A stretch of DNA of 64,000 nucleotides from CAZYMI01 sp964648505 (GTDB taxonomy: Bacteria > Pseudomonadota > Alphaproteobacteria > Micavibrionales > Micavibrionaceae). Under the pieces are notes generated by a model. It did not search any database, was not told the origin of the DNA, and saw nothing but the letters and a program-made list of their open reading frames with translations. Shown here in pieces: positions 16,201-24,108 of the stretch; position 1 is the stretch's first letter, and the number at the start of each line of letters is the position of its first letter. Location of the stretch: assembly GCA_964648505.1 (NCBI GenBank), contig CAZYMI010000006.1, positions 28,991 to 92,990 of the forward strand. The letters run 5' to 3'. A program made the translations under genes and the position numbers.

Positions 16201-19022
16201 ACACCATCATCCCGCACTGTAACAACAATCGCGCCGGCATCCGTATCACCATCCGCATCCGTAATTAATGTACCGAAGTTCAGGTTGATCGCATCATTCG
16301 CATTCGTCCCATCCGCATGATCAAGCGGTCTGTTCAAGGTGAAGCTGTACGTCCCGTTCGTATTCACCACAAGGGTAAACACCGTCACGCCGCCCGCTGT
16401 ACCCGTATAGGTATTCCCCGCAAGCGCTACGCTCACCGGAACGCCGCCCGATGTTAAAGCGCCGCCCAGTAATGACCCGCCCGACGTAAAATTATTCACA
16501 GCCGCAATCGATCCCGTCGTCCCCTGGCCATCTGTGCCATAGTTAAAGCTATAGCTGCCATTCACTGTAATCGGTCCCAACCCCGTCTCATCAACACTTG
16601 AACTCGCATCCCCAATAACAGGAAGGCCATCCGCTGTTGTAAATGAAACTGTCGCGCTTGATGTATCGCCATCCCCATCACGCAAAGTATAGGTGAAGCT
16701 GTCCGTCCCCGTTACTCCATTTGTTGCGGCATAGCTGTAGGTCCCGTTCGGATTGATCGTCAATACACCAAACGCGCCGTTGATCACAGTCGCACCTGTT
16801 ACGTTCGTAACAGCATTACTGCCAAAGCGTATCCCCGATACAACATTGCTGATATCGTTCGATATATCATCATTGCTCAGCACATTGCCAACAGCCAGAT
16901 TCGTGACACCATTCACAACGCCAACGTCATTCACCGCAACAGGTGCGTCGTCTATCACATTAATTGTGATTGTTGTATTTGCAACGTCACCGTCGCTATC
17001 TGTGCCTTGAACACCAAACACAAGATTAATTGCATCGTTGGGATTGGAAGCATCCGCATGATCAAGTGGTCTTGCTTGCGAAAATGTATAAGCGCCATTC
17101 GCATTAATCGTAATTGTAAATACTGTCTGGCCACCGGCTGTGCCTGTGTAGGTGTTTCCAGACTGGGTAACAATAACGGCAACACCATTTGATGTCAGGG
17201 CCGCACCTGTTGAACCATTAAAGCTAAACGATCCGTTGGCGACAAAAACGCCAGGACCATCTTGACCAAAAGTACCCGAAACTGTGCCTGTTAAAGTTGC
17301 AGGCTGACCCGCTGTTTCATCCACAACGTTAATCGCAGGAGTTAATGTTGGTACGTCATCTTGCGTGATCACAAGCGTTACTTGCTGTGATGTGTTTGCG
17401 TCATTGTTTAAAAGATTTGGTTCCATACCCGATGTGTTCACTTCACGCACATAGGAGGTTACGGTCAGATTATAAGTACCAACCGATCCGTCTGTTGTAT
17501 TCAGCCTCAATCCTGAAAGCTGATCTTGGGTTAAAACCCAGCTACCATCTTGCTGTAAAATCCCAGCAGAAAGGGTAACGCCAACCGGAACCCCGGTGAT
17601 GACAACGCGGATAATTTCTTCTGATCCATCTGTATCGGTTACGGCTGTTGTGATCGGAAAATTGATCATCATGCCTTCTTCAATTGTCAGATTTGAAACG
17701 GTTAGTGTTGGCGCATCAGCAACTGCATCGATACAAACATCAAATGTTGCCTGTTGCGCTGACGTAAGATTACTTGAAGCCGTTACAGTTAAAACAGGGC
17801 TGTCTACATCAGAATTTGCAGGGGGACTGAGCAAAAGATCGCCTGTAAAGTTCTGGCCTGCTGGTAGAGTAATTGTCCAAGTACCGTTGGCTGCATCATA
17901 AGTGCCGTTTGTATTTAAAACCGTCCAGCCTGATGGAATACCTGAAATTGTAACAGTCAGAATTTCAGCCGGGTTACCATTTGTCAGCGCGATATTAAAA
18001 GGAACTGTGGCAACGTTATCTTCTTCTATACAAATACTTTCAACTGTAATCGTTGGCGGCGTGAGAACAGGAGGAGGAGGAACAACAACTGTGGTTTGCT
18101 GAGACTGGCCAAGAATTGGCGGCACAAAAGGAGGTGCACCATTCAGATCCGTTGGCGCAATAGGGCCAAGAGGATTTAACCCACCAAGGGCGATTACATC
18201 ACGATCACTTGAGTATCCGTAACCACGATTTGGGCCACCGCCTGCATCGCCGCCTGCGGCCGGTTCAATATTCGCAAGGCTTTCAGCCGCCGATGCCAAT
18301 TGATCACCACCAGAAGCCGTTTCAATTTGCGCTACTTTCGTCGCAATTTTCGACTGAACAACAGGGGTTTCATCGCCCGCAGCCGGTTCAATCGCTGACG
18401 CAGCTAAAGCCGCAAGCTTTGGCATATCAACTGCGCAAGCAGCTGTGATCAAAGAATTTGAATCAACAACTGTACCATCTGCTAAAGTTAAAGCTGGCGG
18501 CAATTCGCCTGCTGTCACAGCAGCATAGTCGCGCAAAATCATGATCCCGCCATTACGGAATGACAAAATTAAATTATCGCCATCAATTGTTTTGCCGACC
18601 TGGTCAATATCAAAATTAACCAGGTAATTCATGCCCGGTTCCATAACGACTTCTTTTGTCGCATTGGCTGTTGGAGCATTGAGCGCGATTTCATTGTCAT
18701 TTGCTGATCGGTCTTCAAAACGACCCGCCATCGATTTTACAAGATTGATTAAGCTAAATCCTTCAGGGCCGGCTTTGTCATCGAGTAAAAGAACGGCTGA
18801 GTCTTCTCCGCATATATCTTTGGAATTCACCAGATCTTTGAAGTTTTCGATCACGACAACCGAATTGTTGGAGAGTTTCAATTCCAGCGAACCGTCTGCA
18901 CGGGGCGTTGCATTGATAATGTCACTGAGCTTAAAGCCAAATTGATGCGCCGTACCAGGTTCAAGCTTGATGCTTTGTGTCGTGCCTGAAGCGGGGGTGA
19001 GGATGGCGTTGGCAATAGACAT
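13248..19022 (-). CDS. Giant LapA-like T1SS adhesin with VCBS/DUF5801-type repeats
   Basis: 1924 aa. The N-terminal 190 residues form two related beta modules (KLEPGTAHQFGFKLSDI and MEPGMNYLVNFDIDQVG) like the retention or prefix module of LapA/BapA adhesins. An Ala-rich linker carries two PAAG sites (P213-G216, P254-G257), the type of di-alanine motif cut by LapG-family proteases. After a GYGYSSDRD segment and a proline-rich stretch come cadherin/VCBS-like modules with DGDGD and LDHADGTNANDAINL motifs. Residues about 690-1690 are two copies of one 497-aa block. The C-terminus has an Asn/Thr dipeptide tract and an Ala/Ser/Thr-rich tail, probably the secretion signal; classical RTX nonapeptides are not seen. 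The exporter genes follow directly. Confidence 0.9.
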   Translation of the reverse strand: MSIANAILTPASGTTQSIKLEPGTAHQFGFKLSDIINATPRADGSLELKLSNNSVVVIENFKDLVNSKDICGEDSAVLLLDDKAGPEGFSLINLVKSMAGRFEDRSANDNEIALNAPTANATKEVVMEPGMNYLVNFDIDQVGKTIDGDNLILSFRNGGIMILRDYAAVTAGELPPALTLADGTVVDSNSLITAACAVDMPKLAALAASAIEPAAGDETPVVQSKIATKVAQIETASGGDQLASAAESLANIEPAAGGDAGGGPNRGYGYSSDRDVIALGGLNPLGPIAPTDLNGAPPFVPPILGQSQQTTVVVPPPPVLTPPTITVESICIEEDNVATVPFNIALTNGNPAEILTVTISGIPSGWTVLNTNGTYDAANGTWTITLPAGQNFTGDLLLSPPANSDVDSPVLTVTASSNLTSAQQATFDVCIDAVADAPTLTVSNLTIEEGMMINFPITTAVTDTDGSEEIIRVVITGVPVGVTLSAGILQQDGSWVLTQDQLSGLRLNTTDGSVGTYNLTVTSYVREVNTSGMEPNLLNNDANTSQQVTLVITQDDVPTLTPAINVVDETAGQPATLTGTVSGTFGQDGPGVFVANGSFSFNGSTGAALTSNGVAVIVTQSGNTYTGTAGGQTVFTITINANGAYTFSQARPLDHADASNPNDAINLVFGVQGTDSDGDVANTTITINVIDDAPVAVNDVGVVNGVTNLAVGNVLSNDDISNDISNVVSGIRFGSNAVTNVTGATVINGAFGVLTINPNGTYSYAATNGVTGTDSFTYTLRDGDGDTSSATVSFTTADGLPVIGDASSSVDETGLGPITVNGSYSFNYGTDGQGTTGSIAAVNNFTSGGSLLGGALTSGGVPVSVALAGNTYTGTAGGVTVFTLVVNTNGTYSFTLNRPLDHADGTNANDAINLNFGTLITDADGDTDAGAIVVTVRDDGVDARADVGSVTGCAPQVAGNVLSNDDVSNDVGNTISKVTVGGVDHTVPASGNLVVTGSHGVLTIAANGAYSYVANNHANGTDSFSYTLRDFDGDVDTATLTLSVSDGAPSATNTLNMVDETTLSNMVSGTFNGSYGTDGAGSTYFTVAPQGFTGFVASGSLKGGTLTSNGVAVSVALVGGKYVGTAGGVTVFEVTIDNAGAYSFRQFRALDHADGTNANDVINLSFCVDVVDCDGDLATANLIIGVKDDAPVAVNDVGVVNGVTNLAVGNVLSNDDISNDISNVVSGIRFGSNAVTNVTGATVINGAFGVLTINPNGTYSYAATNGVTGTDSFTYTLRDGDGDTSSATVSFTTADGLPVIGDASSSVDETGLGPITVNGSYSFNYGTDGQGTTGSIAAVNNFTSGGSLLGGALTSGGVPVSVALAGNTYTGTAGGVTVFTLVVNTNGTYSFTLNRPLDHADGTNANDAINLNFGTLITDADGDTDAGAIVVTVRDDGVDARADVGSVTGCAPQVAGNVLSNDDVSNDVGNTISKVTVGGVDHTVPASGNLVVTGSHGVLTIAANGAYSYVANNHANGTDSFSYTLRDFDGDVDTATLTLSVSDGAPSATNTLNMVDETTLSNMVSGTFNGSYGTDGAGSTYFTVAPQGFTGFVASGSLKGGTLTSNGVAVSVALVGGKYVGTAGGVTVFEVTIDNAGAYSFRQFRALDHADGTNANDVINLSFCVDVVDCDGDLATANLIIGVKDDAPVVVSDYIDALHYECIYGNIVANDHIGNDVNANALFQVQYNGVTFNVPAGSHATTIVGQYGVLEIASNGNYKYTVNPGQTGQHIDYFTYSVRDSDHDVATGTFAVRNDGDCGCFGTSTNVNTNTNTNTNININTNVVDTSIFAGTQSVAQAQTIATALSTASAKSSIAGGVADVISFDDDLQVGINNFITQTTTNDTQASSSVVSAVASTSITYNTPINDNFDDHVQHLVTSAIATA
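13555..13615 (-). repeat. Asn-Thr dipeptide microrepeat in the adhesin
   Basis: About 60 bp encoding alternating Asn-Thr/Asn-Ile residues (NTNTNTNTNININTN). The hexanucleotide-like repeat keeps the frame when it expands or contracts, so length can vary without breaking the gene. It separates the last VCBS-like module from the C-terminal tail. Confidence 0.7.
13955..16953 (-). repeat. 1491-bp tandem duplication within the adhesin gene
   Basis: Bases 13955-15462 match 15446-16953 at a fixed offset of 1491 bp. The two 497-residue translations are the same wherever I compared them, including silent positions in all stretches checked. Each unit holds two VCBS-type and two DUF5801-like modules. 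The left mismatch is at 13954/15445 and the right one at 15463/16954. Near-perfect DNA identity in a repeat protein indicates recent duplication or ongoing homogenisation. Confidence 0.93.
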
Positions 19023-19097
19023 AATGTTATTCTCCCTTTGAGACGATGGGCTTGAAACCCGTAAGTATTTAACAAAATATTAATGAGATCGCACTCT

Positions 19098-19126
19098 TTT
19101 TTAATTCATTATTAACAAAAAGTCAA
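19098..19126 (-). promoter_or_regulatory. Candidate sigma-70 promoter of the adhesin operon
   Basis: On the minus strand TTGACT (19126-19121), a 17-bp spacer and TAAAAA (19103-19098) lie about 75 bp upstream of the adhesin ATG. The start codon itself has a GGGAG ribosome-binding site 9 bp away. The long AT-rich leader leaves room for regulator binding, but no defined operator was recognised. Confidence 0.35.
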
Positions 19127-19182
19127 TGTTTATGTTAAAGAGTATTCGATCGTGCTAATATAGCTCTCAAGTTCTGCTATCA

Positions 19183-20580
19183 TTATGAGGCTCCAATAAG
19201 TCGGTATTGAAGGGTTACATACTCCTCAAACCCCCATTTTCCGCCCTCGCGCCCGAAACCTGAATGCTTTATACCCCCAAAAGGGATCTGCGGCATGGCC
19301 AGCGATACCTCATTAACCCCGACCATTCCAAAGTCCAGACCGGCGCAAACCCTTTGTGCCCGCATTAGATCTTTAGTGAAAACATAGGCTGCAAGGCCAT
19401 AAGGGGTTGAATTAGCCCGCGCGATCACCTCTACTTCATCAAAAAAAGAAAACAAGGCTGCAACAGGCCCAAAGGTTTCCGCACAGGCTGGCAGCATATC
19501 ATCGGCCATATCAGCAAGAAGTGTAGGCTCAAAAAATGTCCCGCCTAAAACATGTTGTTTACCACCACATAAAATTTTTGCCCCACGCGCAACTGAATCC
19601 GTAATATGGCTTTTCACTTTCTCAATCGCCGCACTGTCTATAAGCGGCCCTATTTTAACGCCTTCTATATTTCCGGCACCTACTTTAAGAAAACCGATTT
19701 GTTTTTGCAGTTCAACCGCAAGGGCACTGTAAATTCCCGCCTGAACATAAATACGATTTGCTGAAACGCATGTCTGCCCAGCATTGCGGAATTTACTGGC
19801 TATTATTCCTGATGCTGCGTCTTGCACGTCACAATCATCAAAAATAATAAACGGTGCATTGCCACCAAGCTCTAAAGAAAGCTTTTTTAAAGTCGGGGCG
19901 CATTGGGCCATCAGCAATTTGCCAATTTCTGTCGAGCCCGTAAAAGAAACCTTACGAATTCTATCATCAGCACATAGCACCTGACCGACAGCCTCAACAT
20001 TTGATGCAGAACTCGTTAAAAGAACAAGCACACTCATAGGTATATCGGCCTGATATGCTAAATCAACCAATGCTTTTGCAATCAAAGGCGTTTGTTCTGC
20101 CGGCTTTAGAATAACGCTGCAACCAACCGCCAAAGCCGGGGCAATTTTACGCGTAACCATTGAGGCCGGAAAATTCCATGGTGTAATAGCCACAACCGGC
20201 CCAATCGGCTTTTTATCAATCATGGCTATTGTGTTTGGCCTTGAAGACGCAACCGTTTCACTTTTTAAGCTTTCTGAAGCATGATCAGCGCACCATTTTA
20301 TGGTCGCAACGCAGCCTGTTATTTCTGAATGCGCTTCTGGGATTGGCTTACCCTGCTCGGCTGACAAGAGCGCACAAAGCCGATCACTTTCCCGTTCAAT
20401 AAAATCAGCCCAGCGCATCAATCGCGCGCAACGTTCTGATAAAGCAAGCCCCGACCAGACTGGAAACGATTTTGTAACTTTTTCTATAGCATGTGTGGCG
20501 TCTTCAGGCCCTGCATCAAGGATACTGCCAATACAAGATCCATCTGCTGGATTAAAAACCTGAAACTGTTTAGTTGTCAT
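19183..20580 (-). CDS. gabD: NAD(P)-dependent aldehyde (succinate-semialdehyde) dehydrogenase
   Basis: 465 aa, usual length for the aldehyde dehydrogenase superfamily. Visible motifs: the ITPWNFPASMVTRKIAPALA cofactor-binding region, KPAEQTP, the SFTGSTEIGK Rossmann turn, the general-base Glu in LELGGNAP and the catalytic Cys in NAGQTCVSANR. The C-terminus ends PFGGIKHSGFGREGG. This pattern is closest to the succinate-semialdehyde dehydrogenase group, which oxidises succinate semialdehyde to succinate in GABA breakdown, though the exact substrate cannot be fixed from sequence. No GABA aminotransferase gene is adjacent. Divergent from the TspO gene, 28 bp away. Confidence 0.88.
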   Translation of the reverse strand: MTTKQFQVFNPADGSCIGSILDAGPEDATHAIEKVTKSFPVWSGLALSERCARLMRWADFIERESDRLCALLSAEQGKPIPEAHSEITGCVATIKWCADHASESLKSETVASSRPNTIAMIDKKPIGPVVAITPWNFPASMVTRKIAPALAVGCSVILKPAEQTPLIAKALVDLAYQADIPMSVLVLLTSSASNVEAVGQVLCADDRIRKVSFTGSTEIGKLLMAQCAPTLKKLSLELGGNAPFIIFDDCDVQDAASGIIASKFRNAGQTCVSANRIYVQAGIYSALAVELQKQIGFLKVGAGNIEGVKIGPLIDSAAIEKVKSHITDSVARGAKILCGGKQHVLGGTFFEPTLLADMADDMLPACAETFGPVAALFSFFDEVEVIARANSTPYGLAAYVFTKDLMRAQRVCAGLDFGMVGVNEVSLAMPQIPFGGIKHSGFGREGGKWGFEEYVTLQYRLIGAS

Positions 20581-20608
20581 CGATTGTTTTCAACGCTAAT
20601 GATAAGAG

Positions 20609-21088
20609 ATGCGTCAACACTATAATCAGTATTTCCTGCTTCTTGCATTGATTCTTTTGATGCAAGCAATAAGTGGCATTATCGGGGTTTTCACCGCGCC
20701 TATCAATGATATTTGGTACGAAAGCTTAGCCAAATCATCGCTGACACCTGCTGGTTGGGTTTTTGGCGTTGTCTGGCCCCTGTTATACGCAATGATTGCC
20801 GTGGCCGGATGGTTGATCTGGAAAAAACGTAACCACAAGGGCGCGTCTACGATCATCACCTTGTTTGTCATTCAGCTAGTTCTAAACTGGGGCTGGAGTT
20901 TTGTATTTTTTACGTTCCACCAGACTGCGCTTGGTTTGATTTGGATTATTACAATTCTAGTCATTGTTATTATTTTACTTTTAAAGCTGTATAAATTTTG
21001 TTTTCCTGCTTTTGGGCTGCTCGCGCCTTATGCGCTATGGCTTGGCTTTGCAAGCTACTTATCATTTATTATTTGGCTTCAGAATTAA
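20609..21088 (+). CDS. tspO: TspO/MBR family membrane protein
   Basis: 159 aa, five membrane helices, family length. Conserved pieces are visible: WYESLAKSSLTPAGWVFGVVWPLLY between helices 1 and 2 (ligand-facing Trp and Pro residues), QLVLNWGWSFVFF in helix 3 and the PYALWLGFASYLSF stretch of helix 5. TspO proteins bind porphyrins and regulate tetrapyrrole-linked gene expression or degradation in alphaproteobacteria; in mitochondria they bind cholesterol. It is divergent from the aldehyde dehydrogenase and its end overlaps the next, convergent gene by 4 bp. Confidence 0.93.
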   Translation: MRQHYNQYFLLLALILLMQAISGIIGVFTAPINDIWYESLAKSSLTPAGWVFGVVWPLLYAMIAVAGWLIWKKRNHKGASTIITLFVIQLVLNWGWSFVFFTFHQTALGLIWIITILVIVIILLLKLYKFCFPAFGLLAPYALWLGFASYLSFIIWLQN

Positions 21089-21912
21089 TTGTAAATATAA
21101 GATAGCCTGCGTTTTGAAAAGTTCCACACTGGAAAGGCATGAGCCGTATAAGGCCCGTGCACAGTGACGCATGTTCCTGCTGAACGAAAAAGCGGTGTAC
21201 ATGATGTTCTTCCATTTATTCTTATGCGCCCGTCTTCAGGATCTAAACTGTTGCTAGTACTTAAAACATCAACATCAGTGTAAGGCGTGCCGTCTTGGTA
21301 ATCTGGATCATAGCGCTCAATATACACTCGCCTATAATCACAATGAGAATGCTGTGCTACAACCCCAAATTCATCTTTAAGATTTATACTTGAAAGTCTA
21401 AAAATTCGTCCATGGACAAATGATGCGCCAGATAAAAGTATGGAATTGTAAGCTTGCACACGCGCTTCAATAAAATATTTGAGATTAGATTGATTACTTA
21501 AATATTGTAATCGATCTTCTAAATATTTACGCATGCGTTCTACAGCTGTTTTGCGTTCGTGATCAAAGTTTTTGTGGTTTCCGCTCAATAATATCGAGGT
21601 TAAAGTCTTAAGAATCCCCGGAAGTTTTCGTGCTCGCTTTATATCGGGACATTTTTCTAAACGAAAAGCTTCTGTCAGCATTGTAAAATCATCTTCACCA
21701 GCCTCAGTGATTGCCCAGCGCGCAAATTCTTCCGCTTCCGGAATATTATCGCGCCGCCAAAGCCCAACGTAATTTTCTGCGTCAGGACGAAATGATAAGG
21801 CTGACGCATCATCGCCACGCGTTTCCTTATAGGCATAACCCGCAGGCGGCATGATAAGTAAATCACGACTATCGCCATATAAAATACGCTCAGAAGCTAT
21901 TAGATTTTTCAT
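21085..21912 (-). CDS. Hypothetical protein (275 aa)
   Basis: 275 aa, soluble, no signal peptide. It opens MKNLIASERILYGDSRDLL and has an LWRRDNIPEAEEFARW segment, a helical middle (DHERKTAVERMRKYLEDRL) and a beta-rich second half with an HSHCDYRR motif and a final HAFPVWNFSKRR. The His-Asp-Arg pattern and the terminal beta strands faintly recall cupin-like or DUF1826-type folds, but I do not recognise the family. It ends 4 bp into the tspO end and its start is followed by about 1 kb without a convincing gene. Confidence 0.7.
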   Translation of the reverse strand: MKNLIASERILYGDSRDLLIMPPAGYAYKETRGDDASALSFRPDAENYVGLWRRDNIPEAEEFARWAITEAGEDDFTMLTEAFRLEKCPDIKRARKLPGILKTLTSILLSGNHKNFDHERKTAVERMRKYLEDRLQYLSNQSNLKYFIEARVQAYNSILLSGASFVHGRIFRLSSINLKDEFGVVAQHSHCDYRRVYIERYDPDYQDGTPYTDVDVLSTSNSLDPEDGRIRINGRTSCTPLFRSAGTCVTVHGPYTAHAFPVWNFSKRRLSYIYN

Positions 21913-22225
21913 CTTGATCGAAGCCTATAAAATCTATTGAGCTTATGTCAATTAATTTACATGAGATGGATACAAAAAAACGTAATTTTATTGCTTTTTT
22001 AGGGGGTGGATTCGTGGGCAGGCTGTGGATTGTTTTGTGTATTTTCTTAAAAAAACCTTGCCTGTCAAATTTATGGCAGCATGCTTTTTTATTTTTATTC
22101 TGCAACACAACATCATCAAAAATCAGACAAAAAGACTCGACACAAAAAGCGCGGCCTGTCTTACTGTTCTTATCAAGCAACGTACAGATCAACATCGCAG
22201 ATCGCCAAAGATCGTTGTTTAAAGG
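21913..22225. other. Gene-free AT-rich spacer
   Basis: About 310 bp upstream of the candidate structured RNA. Two opposite ORFs cover it (138 and 155 codons), but both give Cys/Phe/Lys-rich, unpatterned translations without good ribosome-binding sites. Nothing here is supported as coding. It may hold the promoter of the 275-aa gene (leftwards) and of the RNA (rightwards). Confidence 0.4.
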
Positions 22226-22739
22226 TACCGGTTGGTCACTGGTGCCCGGTTTAAATAAATCACTTTCAGCTGACGGGCTGATAAATTTATTAAAGCTGAA
22301 GGGACAAGCGTTCCACCACCGGCCAAAAACAGACCCATATGACTCGTGGTCGTGCACGTAAAAACATTTGCAGGGTTTTGTTTTTGTCGAAAGCCGGAGG
22401 TGCTGGCAAGTTCCGAATTATCGGGAAGCTGTATAAACAGAATTCCAGCCCCGATGCGTGGTGTGACACGCCACGATAAAGAAAGTGAACAGTCTTGGGA
22501 CTTCGGGACTGTTCTGCGCCTCGGGCCGCAATCTGAAATGGTTGCGTGGGATGAAAAACCCGTATGCCAGGGGAAGAGTGATGAAGTCATGTGCGATGTG
22601 AGCCTTGGGCCCCTTGCCGGAAAGGGCAGCATCCTGCGGGACGCGTCTGGCAAGATTGACCCAAGTGATTTCCCAAACGGCCCCGGCTTTGTTCGCTTTA
22701 TTCAGTAATGAATATCGCACAGCAAAGCCGGGGTTTTTT
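22226..22739 (+). ncRNA. Candidate structured RNA of unknown class
   Basis: A GC-richer island in an AT-rich genome with an unusual density of stable hairpins. CGTGGTGT/ACGCCACG at 22457-22464/22468-22475; GAACAGTC/GACTGTTC at 22487-22494/22507-22514; CGCAATC/GGTTGCG at 22527-22533/22540-22546. A nested three-stem arm has CTTGGG/CCCAAG (22604-22609/22660-22665), CTTGCC/GGCAAG (22613-22618/22649-22654) and GCAG/CTGC (22626-22629/22634-22637). Weaker pairing to the left (TTCAGCT/AGCTGAA near 22265-22300) suggests the RNA may start near 22226. Two stems use G-U pairs that only work in plus-strand RNA, and a strong plus-strand terminator closes the region. It lacks the signature sequences of RNase P RNA, tmRNA and SRP RNA. 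An overlapping 120-codon ORF (22346-22708) is an alternative reading. Confidence 0.5.
22681..22739 (+). terminator. Strong Rho-independent terminator
   Basis: An 11-bp perfect stem CCCCGGCTTTG (22681-22691) and CAAAGCCGGGG (22723-22733) is followed by six T residues. The 31-nt loop contains a second small hairpin (ATTCA/TGAAT). It ends the candidate structured RNA on the plus strand. Confidence 0.85.
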
Positions 22740-22901
22740 ATTCCCCACAATCTGTACAAACATTCAACTTTTGACTTTTATCTTAAGTATAGGGTCTTCT
22801 TGCCTGCTCTTTTTTAGACTTGCCGACTGCATGCTCCGGTGTTTATAGCTATTGCTTAATGAGTTATAATTTTTCGAATCAGCATTAGCGGTAACTAATT
22901 T

Positions 22902-23432
22902 ATGGGTTTCAAATTTGAAAAAATGTCTGTGCTTGTTGTTGAAGACAATGAGCCTATGCGCCGGTTAATCGTTTCAGTCTTAGAAACGCTCGGTGTTGGC
23001 CGTATATTACAAGCAAGCGATGGTGAAAAAGGCCTGAGCGTTTATCAAACCAACAAACCTGATGCGATTTTGCTTGATTGGGAAATGATGCCCATGAACG
23101 GGATCGAAATGATCAGGCGTATCCGCTATACCCCTAATATGCCTAATCGATATGTCCCTATTATTTTAATTACGGGCTATGGGGCGCTGTCTCGCGTGAC
23201 GCAAGCGCGCGATGCGGGGGTTACTGAATTTCTGGTCAAGCCTTTTACAGCAGGTGATCTTGCACGAAGGCTTGCTTACATCATTAATAAGCCTCGTGAT
23301 TTTATCGATGCGCAGGATTATTTTGGGCCTGACAGGCGGCGAAAAGCTGCTGATGACTACAAAGGCCCCAAACGTCGTCAAAACGACACAGATCAAGATC
23401 AAGAAGCAGAAAACTGGTATATTGGACGATGA
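22902..23432 (+). CDS. CheY-like response regulator
   Basis: 176 aa. A single receiver domain (residues 7-125) with acidic pocket E14/D15, phospho-acceptor D59 (LLDWEMMP), switch T91 and K113 (VKPF). Beyond it is a 50-residue charged tail with GPDRRRK and GPKRRQ motifs, often seen on alphaproteobacterial stand-alone receivers; no DNA-binding output domain. It presumably relays a signal by protein contact. The stop overlaps the next start by 4 bp (ATGA), so the downstream helical protein is a likely partner. No histidine kinase lies nearby. Confidence 0.92.
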   Translation: MGFKFEKMSVLVVEDNEPMRRLIVSVLETLGVGRILQASDGEKGLSVYQTNKPDAILLDWEMMPMNGIEMIRRIRYTPNMPNRYVPIILITGYGALSRVTQARDAGVTEFLVKPFTAGDLARRLAYIINKPRDFIDAQDYFGPDRRRKAADDYKGPKRRQNDTDQDQEAENWYIGR

Positions 23433-23938
23433 CAAGCTCAGAACAAAAAACACCAAAAGCACGCATTATTTCCGCCAATTATGATTTACAAAATCGTGTC
23501 GGCGCAGGCCCTCTTGATGAAAAGAAAGTGCAAAGGGCAGAAGAGGTTATTCAGAACAATACGGTTGATTTTAAACCTATGGCGCTCGGCTTTTTACAAG
23601 AATTGATTGACGGGACAAATACAGCAAAGCAATCCGATCTTCCACTTAAAGACAGGCTTGCTGCAATGACGCGGCCCGTTATGAACTTAAAAGCAAATGC
23701 CGGAATGTTTGGCTACACCCTTGTCACTAAACTTACAAATGTCATGCTCGGTTTTCTTGAACATATTGATGATCTGGACAAGGATGCGGTTGAAATTGTC
23801 GCCGCCCATCATGCTACCCTGACATTAATCGTCACGCGCAGCATGAAAGGCGATGGCGGGCCGGATGGCGATGCTTTGGTGAAAGAACTGACCGAAGCTT
23901 GTAAACGCTATTATTCCCGCAAAGGGCTAAAAACCTAA
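23429..23938 (+). CDS. Helical protein coupled to the response regulator
   Basis: 169 aa, translationally coupled to the response regulator by a 4-bp overlap. No signal peptide. It is predicted mostly helical, with a hydrophobic middle (FGYTLVTKLTNVMLGFLEHI) and an HHATL motif in a long helix (VEIVAAHHATLTLIVTRS). Histidines on an amphipathic helix next to a receiver gene suggest a histidine-phosphotransfer-like partner, but no canonical HPt signature is seen, so this is inference. It may otherwise be a scaffold or output protein. Confidence 0.7.
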   Translation: MTSSEQKTPKARIISANYDLQNRVGAGPLDEKKVQRAEEVIQNNTVDFKPMALGFLQELIDGTNTAKQSDLPLKDRLAAMTRPVMNLKANAGMFGYTLVTKLTNVMLGFLEHIDDLDKDAVEIVAAHHATLTLIVTRSMKGDGGPDGDALVKELTEACKRYYSRKGLKT

Positions 23939-24079
23939 AATTCGATTTAAATTTTATATTTACCAACTAAAACAATAAGTTAACCAAATTTTGATTTTTT
24001 GTTGTTACATTTAGAATATCAGTTTGATTGTTAAGCGCGCATAACGCAACAAGGACAAACGGTGAATAGGGTGTCACAG

Positions 24080-24108
24080 ACCGCCGGGAAACCGGCGGTT
24101 TTTTTTTA
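24080..24108 (+). terminator. Rho-independent terminator
   Basis: A perfect 8-bp stem ACCGCCGG/CCGGCGGT with GAAA tetraloop (24080-24099), followed by an unbroken run of T residues. It ends the response-regulator operon, or a short transcript starting in the 140-bp spacer before it. Confidence 0.9.

Noticed and set aside
14481..16320. Paired plus-strand ORFs repeated at a 1491-bp distance
   Set aside because: They are antisense shadows of the duplicated adhesin block, not genes.
13955..16953. CRISPR-like or transposon repeat
   Set aside because: The repeats are contiguous, in frame and protein-coding, with no spacers, inverted ends or transposase.
21890..22361. Two opposing ORFs in the gene-free spacer
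   Set aside because: Neither has recognisable motifs, good composition or a convincing start.
22346..22708. 120-codon ORF (GTG start) inside the hairpin-rich region
   Set aside because: The dense base-paired structure and G-U evidence favour RNA; no protein motif is seen. Kept as an alternative in the ncRNA entry.
22226..22739. RNase P RNA, tmRNA or SRP RNA
   Set aside because: The conserved GGAAAGTCC/ACAGAA (RNase P), tag-peptide and TTCGAC (tmRNA) and the full SRP tetraloop context were not found; a partial GCCGGAAAGGGCAGC similarity to SRP lacks the flanking helix.
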